A DNA stretch of 6,101 bases from Actinomycetota bacterium (lineage in GTDB: Bacteria > Actinomycetota > Actinomycetes > Streptosporangiales > Streptosporangiaceae): assembly GCA_003242605.1 (NCBI GenBank), contig QGUZ01000306.1:1-6101 (forward strand), in the 5' to 3' direction. Made by a program: the position numbers and the translations under genes. The number at the start of each line of letters is the position of its first letter. The first letter of the stretch is position 1. Below the pieces are notes generated by a model. It was not told where the DNA came from. It searched no databases and saw nothing but the letters and a program-made list of their open reading frames with translations. This document shows positions 1 through 5,266 of this stretch, piece after piece.

Positions 1-39
1 GCACCGGACCGGGCCCAGGCCGGATACGGTGTCGGATGC

Positions 40-71
40 CGGGCGGGCGCGGCATGCGGCGGGCCCGCCCG
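40..71 (+). terminator. Possible hairpin terminator of an upstream gene
   Basis: A perfect 9-bp inverted repeat pairs CGGGCGGGC (40-48) with GCCCGCCCG (63-71) around a 14-base loop that itself contains GCATGC. No U-tract follows, which is common for actinobacterial terminators. In many actinobacteria the gene upstream of pth is rplY (ribosomal protein L25), but no recognisable L25 C-terminus is visible in bases 1-39, so the gene it would serve is unknown. In DNA this rich in G and C, a 9-bp stem can occur by chance. Confidence 0.3.
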
Positions 72-130
72 CTGCTCGCGTTCCCCGAGCGTGTGCGATG
101 AGCAGGGCCGGAGGGCAGGTCGTCCGAGCA

Positions 131-138
131 GGAGGTGA
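131..138 (+). promoter_or_regulatory. Strong Shine-Dalgarno site of pth
   Basis: GGAGGTGA is a full 8-base complement to the 3' end of 16S rRNA and lies 6 bases before the GTG at 145. It fixes the start of pth and predicts efficient translation. No convincing -10/-35 pair was seen in 1-130, so pth may be read from a promoter further left. Confidence 0.85.
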
Positions 139-144
139 GCCGGC

Positions 145-759
145 GTGACGGCGGAGACGGAGACCCGGCGGTGGCTGGTCGTCGGGTTGGGCAATCCCGG
201 GCCGGAGTACGCCGGTAACCGGCACAACGCGGGCTTCATGGTGCTCGACGAGCTCGCCGCCCGCGTCGGCGGGCGCTTCAAGGCGCACCGGTCCCGGGCC
301 GAGGTGGTGGAGGGGCGGCTCGCCGGGCACCCGGTGGTGCTCGCCAAGCCGCGCTCGTACATGAACCTTTCCGGCGGCCCGGTGAAGGCGCTCGCCGACT
401 TCTACAAGGTGCCGCCCGCCGACCTGATCGTCGTGCACGACGAGCTGGACATCCCCTTCGGCGCGCTGCGCGCGAAATTCGGCGGCGGCGACAACGGCCA
501 CAACGGCCTGCGGTCGATCACGAATTCGCTCGGCACCCGGGACTATTTCCGGGTGCGGTTCGGCATCGGCCGTCCGCCCGGCCGCATGGACCCCGCGGTG
601 TACGTGCTGCGCGATTTCGCCACCGCCGAGCGCAAGGACCTGCCGCTGCTCGTGGACCGAGCGGCGGACGTGGTGGAATCGCTGATCACCCGGGGCCTGG
701 CGGAGACGCAGAACCGCTACCACGGCGCCGACCTCGACGTCGCGAGGCCGCCCCGCTGA
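145..759 (+). CDS. pth: Peptidyl-tRNA hydrolase
   Basis: This cytosolic enzyme cleaves the ester bond of peptidyl-tRNA that drops off stalled ribosomes, recycling tRNA. The 204-residue product has the expected Pth length and all family signatures: VGLGNPGPEY at 13-22, RHNAGF at 26-31, KPRSYMNLSG at 68-77, VHDELDIPFG at 97-106 and GHNGLRSI at 118-125. The active-site residues known in E. coli Pth (Asn10, His20, Asn68, Asp93, Asn114) correspond by spacing to Asn17, His27, Asn74, Asp99 and Asn120, so the protein looks functional. The GTG start is chosen because a perfect GGAGGTGA sits 6 bases upstream and the short N-terminal extension before the first strand is typical of actinobacterial Pth. 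It is a housekeeping gene with no functional link to the sulfur genes. A 401-base gap with hairpins separates it from them, so it is probably a separate transcription unit. Confidence 0.97.
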   Translation: MTAETETRRWLVVGLGNPGPEYAGNRHNAGFMVLDELAARVGGRFKAHRSRAEVVEGRLAGHPVVLAKPRSYMNLSGGPVKALADFYKVPPADLIVVHDELDIPFGALRAKFGGGDNGHNGLRSITNSLGTRDYFRVRFGIGRPPGRMDPAVYVLRDFATAERKDLPLLVDRAADVVESLITRGLAETQNRYHGADLDVARPPR

Positions 760-806
760 TTCCCGGGTGTCCCGGTCCGGAATCGCCGGCCGGGGACCGC
801 CGGGAA
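760..806 (+). terminator. Candidate terminator after pth (imperfect GC hairpin)
   Basis: Directly after the pth stop, TTCCCGG (760-766) can pair with CCGGGAA (800-806), GTCCC (769-773) with GGGAC (793-797), and CCGG (777-780) with CCGG (786-789). Together they form one long, interrupted hairpin. AAAA follows at 805-808, but there is no U-tract. Its position right behind the stop codon favours a terminator; the imperfect pairing lowers confidence. Confidence 0.5.
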
Positions 807-812
807 AACCCG

Positions 813-829
813 CCGCGGAAATACCGCGG
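813..829 (+). repeat. Short perfect hairpin, CCGCGG arms
   Basis: CCGCGG at 813-818 and again at 824-829 is self-complementary and forms a 6-bp stem around the A/T loop AAATA. It follows the imperfect hairpin at 760-806 within a few bases and could be a second part of the pth termination region. It may equally be a chance structure in GC-rich DNA. Confidence 0.35.
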
Positions 830-1062
830 GACACCCCAATAACTGGCAAATCGGGACGTCCGGAGATTTCCGAATTGTTGGTGTAACCACTCCGCGGGCG
901 TCCCGTACGCTTTTCTGGAATCGGCGCGTGCGCCGGTGCGACGCGGTTACGCTGTCCCCACCGCCGGTGCGCAACGCGGCGGGCGCCGCGGAGCGGGGCG
1001 CGACCGCCCCCGGGAATCGCGGAATCGGGCGCGGTGGCCCGGCGTTATGTCAGCGACCGGCG
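830..1062. other. Non-coding gap between pth and cysQ
   Basis: No gene was recognised here. Bases 835-920 are noticeably richer in A and T than the genes, as expected for regulatory DNA. Visible items are GTAACC at 883-888, GGTTAC at 945-950, and three copies of GGAATCG (917-923, 1013-1019, 1021-1027). TACGCT at 906-911 and 948-953 resembles a -10 box, but neither copy has a good -35 at 16-19 bases. The open frame entering cysQ from 936 translates into low-complexity Arg/Gly/Ala-rich sequence without any domain and is not considered coding. Confidence 0.5.
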
Positions 1063-1092
1063 TTGACTTTGGATCTACCGCCCGGTTACGGG
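1063..1092 (+). promoter_or_regulatory. Candidate vegetative promoter of the cysQ-cysD-cysN operon
   Basis: TTGACT (1063-1068) is a near-consensus -35 box. After an 18-base spacer, TACGGG (1087-1092) keeps the first two bases of a -10 box but lacks the final T, so the -10 is weak. Transcription would begin near 1098-1100 and give a leader of about 60 bases before the GTG at 1161. This would rule out translation starts further left, such as the ATG at 1047. The same TTGAC-N16-GGTTAC layout occurs before the sulfotransferase gene at 4222-4248. Confidence 0.5.
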
Positions 1093-1094
1093 CC

Positions 1095-1110
1095 CGCGGC
1101 CCGGGCCGCG
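1095..1110. repeat. 16-base perfect palindrome at the expected cysQ transcript start
   Basis: The bases CGCGGCCC and GGGCCGCG are exact reverse complements with no spacer. The palindrome begins 3 bases after the candidate -10 box, so it would cover the transcript start. As DNA it could be an operator; as RNA it would form a 6-bp stem with a CCGG loop at the 5' end of the leader. Because it is all G and C in a GC-rich genome, chance is a real alternative. Confidence 0.35.
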
Positions 1111-1160
1111 ACGCGGCGGAGACGGTCGGTGACGAGGAGCCGAAGGAGCCCGGAAGACAC

Positions 1161-1955
1161 GTGAGCACCGCGAACGTACGCGACGACCACGAACTGGCGA
1201 GGGATCTGGCCACCGAGGCCGGCGAGCGGCTGCTGGAGCTGCGCGAGCGCCGGTTCGCCGCGGGCGACGACCCCAAGGCGATCCGCGACGCCGCCGACCT
1301 CGGCTCGCACCGGTTCCTCGCCGACTCCCTCGCCCGGCTCCGCCCGAGCGACCACCTGCTGTCGGAGGAGGCGACCCGCGAGGAGCGGCTCGACCCGCGC
1401 CGGCTCACCGCCGACCGGGTGTGGATCATCGACCCGCTCGACGGCACCCGCGAGTACGGCGAGCCGGGCCGCTCCGACTGGGCGGTGCACGTCGCCCTGT
1501 GGGAGCGGACGGCGGACGCGCCCGAGGGGCGGCTCGTCGCCGGGGCGGTGGCGCTGCCCGCGCAGGGCCGTACCCTCTCCACGGTGGAGCCGCCCAAGCT
1601 GCCGAGCCCGGCCGAGCGGGTGCGCATCGCGGTGAGCCGGAGCAGGCCGCCCGCGTTCGTGGCGCGGCTCGCCGAGCACGTGGGCGCGGAGCTGGTGCCG
1701 ATCGGCTCGGCAGGGGCGAAGATCGCGGCCGTGCTCACCGGCGAGGTCGACGCGTACGTGCACGCGGGCGGCCAGTACGAGTGGGACTCGGCCGCGCCGG
1801 TGGCGGTGGCGCTCGCCGCCGGGGCGCACGCCAGCCGCATCGACGGCTCGGCCCTGACCTACAACCGGGCCGATCCGACCCTGCCGGATATCCTGGTATC
1901 CCTACCGGAACTGGCGCCCATGCTCCTTGCCGGCATCCGAGATCTGCACCGTTAG
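1161..1955 (+). CDS. cysQ: 3'(2'),5'-bisphosphate nucleotidase, CysQ type
   Basis: A member of the inositol monophosphatase superfamily. CysQ enzymes hydrolyse the 3'-phosphate of PAP (to AMP) or PAPS (to APS), removing the inhibitory by-product of sulfotransferases. The 264-residue protein carries the Mg-binding signatures: LSEEA at 67-71 (metal-ligand Glu), DPLDGT at 91-96 and WDSAAP at 208-213. The length is close to E. coli (246) and mycobacterial (about 267) CysQ. The GTG at 1161 is chosen because conserved sequence begins shortly after it (DDHELARDLA) and upstream in-frame sequence looks non-coding. The ribosome site is not ideal: AAGGAG at 1143-1148 is 12 bases away, GGAAG at 1152-1156 is 4 bases away. 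cysD starts 8 bases after its stop, so the two are co-transcribed. The superfamily also contains inositol and fructose-bisphosphate phosphatases, but the cysD/cysN linkage favours PAP/PAPS as substrate. Confidence 0.9.
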   Translation: MSTANVRDDHELARDLATEAGERLLELRERRFAAGDDPKAIRDAADLGSHRFLADSLARLRPSDHLLSEEATREERLDPRRLTADRVWIIDPLDGTREYGEPGRSDWAVHVALWERTADAPEGRLVAGAVALPAQGRTLSTVEPPKLPSPAERVRIAVSRSRPPAFVARLAEHVGAELVPIGSAGAKIAAVLTGEVDAYVHAGGQYEWDSAAPVAVALAAGAHASRIDGSALTYNRADPTLPDILVSLPELAPMLLAGIRDLHR

Positions 1956-1963
1956 GGGAAGCG

Positions 1964-2878
1964 ATGCCTCTGTGTGACTACACCACGTCGCAGCTCGACG
2001 TGCTCGAAGCCGAGTCGATCCACATCATGCGCGAGGTGGTCGCCGAATTCGAGCGCCCCTGTCTGCTCTTCTCCGGCGGCAAGGACTCCATCGTCATGCT
2101 CCGCATCGCGGAGAAGGCGTTCTGGCCCGCGCCGATCCCGTTTCCGCTGATGCACGTCGACACGGGGCACAACTTCCCCGAGGTGATCGAGTTCCGCGAC
2201 CGCCGCGTCGCGGAGCTCGGCGCCCGGCTCATCGTCGCCAGCGTACAGGACTCGATCGACGCCGGGCGGGTGGTCGAGGAGACCGGGCGCCGGGCCTCCC
2301 GCAACCGGCTGCAGACCGTCACCCTGCTCGACGCGATCGAGGAGCACGAGTTCGACGCCGTGTTCGGCGGGGCGCGGCGCGACGAGGAGAAGTCCCGGGC
2401 CAAGGAGCGGGTGTTCTCCTTCCGGGACGAGTTCGGCCAGTGGGACCCGAAGAACCAGCGGCCCGAGCTGTGGAACCTCTACAACCCGCGGATCCGCAAG
2501 GGCGAGCACATCCGCGTCTTCCCGCTGTCCAACTGGACCGAGCTCGACGTGTGGGACTACATCCGCCGGGAGAACCTCGAGCTGCCGTCGATCTACTTCG
2601 CGCACACCCGCAAGGTGTTCGAGCGCGACGGCATGCTGCTCGCCGACTCCCCGTACGTCAACCGCGGTGACGACGAGCCGGTCTTCGAGGCCACCGTGCG
2701 GTTCCGCACCGTGGGCGACATGACCTGCACCGGCGCCGTGGAGTCCACCGCGCGCACGGTCGACGAGGTGATCGCCGAGATCGCCGCCACCCGCATCACC
2801 GAGCGGGGCGCGACCCGGGCCGACGACCGGTTCTCGGAGGCGGCGATGGAGGATCGCAAGAAGGAAGGGTATTTTTGA
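1964..2878 (+). CDS. cysD: Sulfate adenylyltransferase (ATP sulfurylase) subunit 2, catalytic
   Basis: CysD forms adenosine 5'-phosphosulfate and pyrophosphate from sulfate and ATP, driven by GTP hydrolysis in its partner CysN. The 304-residue product matches the family length (E. coli 302). It belongs to the PAPS reductase-like ATP pyrophosphatase fold: the PP-loop SGGKDS is at 37-42, followed by the VDTGHNFPE segment. The CysD-specific GGARRDEEKSR begins at residue 135, followed by WDPKNQRPELWNLYN. WTELDVWDYI and the C-terminal DRKKEGYF are also typical and separate it from PAPS reductase (CysH). The ATG start has GGGGAA at 1955-1960, overlapping the cysQ stop, and a short 3-base spacer. 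The stop overlaps the next start (TGATG), so CysD and CysN are translationally coupled, as expected for two subunits of one cytosolic enzyme. No broken motif is seen. Confidence 0.97.
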   Translation: MPLCDYTTSQLDVLEAESIHIMREVVAEFERPCLLFSGGKDSIVMLRIAEKAFWPAPIPFPLMHVDTGHNFPEVIEFRDRRVAELGARLIVASVQDSIDAGRVVEETGRRASRNRLQTVTLLDAIEEHEFDAVFGGARRDEEKSRAKERVFSFRDEFGQWDPKNQRPELWNLYNPRIRKGEHIRVFPLSNWTELDVWDYIRRENLELPSIYFAHTRKVFERDGMLLADSPYVNRGDDEPVFEATVRFRTVGDMTCTGAVESTARTVDEVIAEIAATRITERGATRADDRFSEAAMEDRKKEGYF

Positions 2879-4140
2879 TGGACATCTTGCGATTCGCCAC
2901 CGCCGGGTCGGTGGACGATGGCAAGTCGACGCTGATCGGCCGCCTGCTGTACGACTCGAAGGCGATCTTCGAGGACCAGCTCCAGGCGGTGGAGCGCACC
3001 TCCCGCGCCCGCGGCACCGAGTACCTCGACCTGTCGCTGATCACCGACGGCCTGCGCGCCGAGCGGGAGCAGGGCATCACGATCGACGTCGCCTACCGGT
3101 ACTTCGCCACGCCGCGGCGGAAGTTCATCATCGCCGACACCCCGGGGCACATCCAGTACACCCGGAACATGGTGACCGGCGCCTCCACCGCGGACCTCGC
3201 GATCATCCTGATCGACGCGCGCAAGGGCGTGCTCGAGCAGTCCCGGCGGCACGCGTTCATCGCCTCGCTGCTGCGGGTGCCGCACCTGGTGCTCGCGGTG
3301 AACAAGATGGACCTCGTCGGCTACTCGCAGGAGCGGTTCGAGGAGATCCGCGAGGAGTTCACCGCGTTCGCCAGCAAGCTCAACGTCACCGACCTCACGT
3401 TCATCCCGATCTCCGCGCTGCACGGCGACAACGTGGTCTCCCGGTCGGAGAACATGCCCTGGTACCAGGGCTCGTCGCTGCTGCACCACCTGGAGAACGT
3501 GCACATCGCCTCCGACCGCAACCTCGTCGACGTGCGGTTCCCGGTGCAGTACGTGATCCGGCCGCAGAAGGCCACCGACCCGCGGTTCCACGACTACCGC
3601 GGGTACGCCGGCCAGGTCGCGGGCGGCGTGCTCAAGCCCGGCGACGAGGTGCTGCACCTGCCGTCCGGGCTCACCACCCGGATCACCGCGATCGACACCT
3701 ACGACGGGCCGGTGCAGGAGGCGTTCCCGCCCATGTCGGTCACCCTCCGGCTGGAGGACGACATCGACATCTCCCGGGGCGACATGATCTGCCGGCCGCA
3801 CAACCAGCCGACCGTCACCCAGGAGCTCGACGCGATGGTCTGCTGGATGTCCGAGTCGGTGAAGCTCACGCCGCGGGCGAAGTTCGCGATCAAGCACACC
3901 ACCCGCACCGCCCGGGTGCTCGTGCGCGACGTGCAGTACCGGCTCGACATCAACACGCTGCACCGCGAGGAGTCGGTCAAGACCCTCGCGCTCAACGAGA
4001 TCGGCCGGGTCACCTTCCGGGTCACCCAGCCGCTGTTCGTCGACGAGTACGCCCGCAACCGGGCCACCGGCGGCTTCATCCTCATCGACGAGGCGAGCAA
4101 TGCCACGGTCGGCGCCGGGATGATCGTCGACGCCCGCTGA
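2878..4140 (+). CDS. cysN: Sulfate adenylyltransferase subunit 1, regulatory GTPase
   Basis: CysN is the EF-Tu-like GTPase that pairs with CysD and couples GTP hydrolysis to APS synthesis. All G motifs are present: P-loop GSVDDGKS at 10-17, EQGITIDVAYRYF starting at 64, DTPGH at 87-91, NKMD at 142-145 and SAL at 179-181. Translation-factor-like beta-barrel domains follow (FPVQYVIRP, YAGQVAGG, DIDISRGD), and the protein ends at the family's usual NATVGAGM segment. At 420 residues it is shorter than E. coli CysN (475), mainly because it lacks the N-terminal extension. It has no fused APS kinase, unlike the roughly 610-residue CysNC of mycobacteria. The ATG at 2878 is preferred: AAGGAAGGG at 2861-2869 lies 8 bases upstream. 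A TTG at 2875 is also in frame and would add one residue. It is the last gene of the cysQDN operon, with a strong hairpin 4 bases after its stop. Confidence 0.97.
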   Translation: MDILRFATAGSVDDGKSTLIGRLLYDSKAIFEDQLQAVERTSRARGTEYLDLSLITDGLRAEREQGITIDVAYRYFATPRRKFIIADTPGHIQYTRNMVTGASTADLAIILIDARKGVLEQSRRHAFIASLLRVPHLVLAVNKMDLVGYSQERFEEIREEFTAFASKLNVTDLTFIPISALHGDNVVSRSENMPWYQGSSLLHHLENVHIASDRNLVDVRFPVQYVIRPQKATDPRFHDYRGYAGQVAGGVLKPGDEVLHLPSGLTTRITAIDTYDGPVQEAFPPMSVTLRLEDDIDISRGDMICRPHNQPTVTQELDAMVCWMSESVKLTPRAKFAIKHTTRTARVLVRDVQYRLDINTLHREESVKTLALNEIGRVTFRVTQPLFVDEYARNRATGGFILIDEASNATVGAGMIVDAR

Positions 4141-4144
4141 CCGC

Positions 4145-4178
4145 CGCGCCCGCCGGCTCCGTCCCGCCGGCGGGCGCG
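4145..4178 (+). terminator. Intrinsic terminator of the cysQDN operon
   Basis: A perfect 13-bp, all-G/C inverted repeat pairs 4145-4157 with 4166-4178 around the 8-base loop TCCGTCCC. It begins 4 bases after the cysN stop. There is no U-tract behind it, which is usual for actinobacterial terminators. It is the longest perfect stem found in the window, and its position between two candidate transcription units supports the call. Confidence 0.75.
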
Positions 4179-4221
4179 TACCCAGGAGACGGTGGGCGGT
4201 TCGGCAAGCGCGGGTAGATCT

Positions 4222-4251
4222 TTGACCTTTCTTAAAGTCTGCGGTTACCCT
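4222..4251 (+). promoter_or_regulatory. Candidate promoter of the sulfotransferase-glycosyltransferase unit
   Basis: TTGACC (4222-4227) and TACCCT (4246-4251) are separated by 18 bases and fit the vegetative sigma-factor pattern TTGAC-N-TAnnnT. They lie in a conspicuously AT-rich patch, about 4219-4290. Transcription would begin near 4257-4259, giving a leader of about 42 bases. The direct repeat TAGCGATA at 4252-4259 and 4276-4283, with copies 24 bases apart, lies between the -10 box and the ribosome site and could bind a regulator. CTTT/AAAG half-sites also flank a 3-base gap at 4227-4237. Confidence 0.6.
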
Positions 4252-4264
4252 TAGCGATAGCTTC

Positions 4265-4299
4265 GGCACGGTCCGTAGCGATAAGTAGGAGACCGTGCC
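4265..4299 (+). promoter_or_regulatory. Leader hairpin spanning the sulfotransferase ribosome site
   Basis: GGCACGGTC (4265-4273) is the exact reverse complement of GACCGTGCC (4291-4299), giving a 9-bp stem around a 17-base loop. The loop holds the second TAGCGATA copy and most of the Shine-Dalgarno AGGAG (4287-4291). The right arm contains the GTG at 4295 and ends one base before the GTG at 4301. In the predicted mRNA this could limit ribosome access. No aptamer domain of a known riboswitch class was recognised, so a ligand cannot be proposed. Confidence 0.4.
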
Positions 4300-4300
4300 T

Positions 4301-5266
4301 GTGAGTCATCGCGTCATCTTTGTCGGCGGGCTGGGCCGGAGCGGCACCACCCTGCTGGAGCGCCTGCTGGGCGAGCTTCCGGGCGTCGTCGCGCTCGGCG
4401 AGGTCGTCCACCTCTGGGCACGCGGGGTCGGCCGGGACGAGCCGTGCGGCTGCGGCCTGCCGTTCTTACGCTGTCCGTTCTGGCGGCGGGTCGGGGAGCG
4501 CGCCTTCGGCGGGTGGAGCCCCGAGCTCGCCCGGCGGGTCCTCGACCTCCGCCATCGGGTCGACCGCACCCGGCGCATCCCCGTCCTCGCCCGGCGGACC
4601 GGACGGCGGGGCCGTACCGCCCGGCCGGCGGGCCGCCGCCCGGACCGGCTGCGCGCGTACGCCGAGGCCTACCGGCGGCTCTACCGCGCGGCCGGCGAGG
4701 TCACCGGCGCCGAGGTGATCGTCGATTCCAGCAAGCACGCCTCGCTCGCGTTCTGCCTCGCGGGCGCGGGCGAGCCGGTGAGCGTGGTGCACATGGTCCG
4801 CGACGCCCGGGCCGTGGCGCACTCGTGGAGCAGGTGGGTGCCGCGCCCCGAGGACGGCACCCCGATGACCCGGTGGCGCCCGGCGGCGACCGCGGTGCAC
4901 TGGCTCGTCCAGAACCTCGCCTTCCACCTGCTCGCCCGCTGCGGCGTGCCGGTGACCCGGGTGCGGTACGAGGACCTCGTCGACGCGCCGCGCCGCACCC
5001 TCGCCCAGCTCACGCTGCGCCTCGGCCTGCCCGCGGCACGGCCGTCCTTCCTGGCCGACGGCGCGGCCGTGCTCTCGGTCGGGCACACCGTCTCCGGCAA
5101 CCCCATGCGGTTCGCGGTCGGCACGGTCCCGCTGCGCCGCGACGACGCCTGGCGCACCGGCATGGCGCGGCGGGACCGCTGGCTGGTGACCGCGCTCACC
5201 TGGCCGCTGCTGCTGCGGTACGGCTACCGCCTCGCCGGGCAGGGGGCCGGACAGGGGGCGGCGTGA
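4301..5266 (+). CDS. PAPS-dependent sulfotransferase
   Basis: The protein is predicted to transfer sulfate from PAPS to a hydroxyl or amine of an unknown acceptor, releasing PAP. With the GTG at 4301 it has 321 residues. The 5'-phosphosulfate loop is GRSGTTLL at 12-19. The 3'-phosphate-binding region is DSSKHAS at 142-148 plus MVRDARAVAHS at 165-175. RVRYEDLVDAPRRTL follows and the C-terminal HTVSGNPMRF starts at 262, a set seen in bacterial 'sulfotransfer_3'-type enzymes. The CGCGLPFLRCPFW segment at 49-61 gives three clustered cysteines. There is no signal peptide or clear membrane segment. AGGAG at 4287-4291 is 9 bases from the GTG at 4301 but only 3 from an in-frame GTG at 4295, so 4301 is preferred; 4295 would add two residues. 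Leu56 (4466-4468) is the only in-frame TTA codon seen in the window. It overlaps the next gene by 4 bases. The family is confident; the acceptor is unknown. Confidence 0.9.
   Translation: MSHRVIFVGGLGRSGTTLLERLLGELPGVVALGEVVHLWARGVGRDEPCGCGLPFLRCPFWRRVGERAFGGWSPELARRVLDLRHRVDRTRRIPVLARRTGRRGRTARPAGRRPDRLRAYAEAYRRLYRAAGEVTGAEVIVDSSKHASLAFCLAGAGEPVSVVHMVRDARAVAHSWSRWVPRPEDGTPMTRWRPAATAVHWLVQNLAFHLLARCGVPVTRVRYEDLVDAPRRTLAQLTLRLGLPAARPSFLADGAAVLSVGHTVSGNPMRFAVGTVPLRRDDAWRTGMARRDRWLVTALTWPLLLRYGYRLAGQGAGQGAA

Noticed and set aside
1..101. C-terminal end of an upstream gene such as rplY, in the frame that stops at 99-101
   Set aside because: The frame is open only because the sequence is GC-rich. 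Its residues (Gly/Arg/Pro-rich) do not look like the end of L25, and a hairpin at 40-71 fits non-coding sequence better.
906..953. Promoters based on TACGCT at 906-911 or 948-953
   Set aside because: Neither has a recognisable -35 box at 16-19 bases. TTGTTG/TTGGTG at 875-883 is too far from the first copy.
936..1160. Longer CysQ starting at the GTG at 936 or the ATG at 1047
   Set aside because: The added residues are low-complexity and Arg/Gly/Ala-rich with no family similarity. The candidate promoter at 1063-1092 lies inside this stretch, and the CysQ-like sequence and normal family length begin at 1161.
1421..1963. CysD extended upstream into the cysQ gene
   Set aside because: The upstream part of this open frame overlaps cysQ in another frame and is Arg/Gly/Ala-rich shadow sequence. 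The true CysD begins at the ATG at 1964 with the expected length and a ribosome site.
2875..2877. TTG start for CysN giving a 4-base overlap with cysD
   Set aside because: It is possible but adds only one Met. The adjacent ATG at 2878 is a better start codon and has an 8-base spacer from AAGGAAGGG.
4020..4140. CysN-CysC fusion as in mycobacteria
   Set aside because: The frame stops at 4138-4140 right after the usual CysN C-terminal segment, and no APS kinase P-loop or domain follows in any frame before the sulfotransferase.
2593..4269. 558-codon open frame on the reverse strand opposite cysN
   Set aside because: It is the mirror of a strongly biased GC-rich gene. Its translation is repetitive (Val/Arg/Asp/Gly-rich) and shows no domain, while the + strand encodes an intact CysN. 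The shorter reverse-strand frames opposite cysQ, cysD, the sulfotransferase and the glycosyltransferase were rejected for the same reason.
4179..4300. Sulfur- or SAM-type riboswitch before the sulfotransferase
   Set aside because: The expected leader is only about 42 bases, with one simple hairpin and no conserved core of a known riboswitch class.
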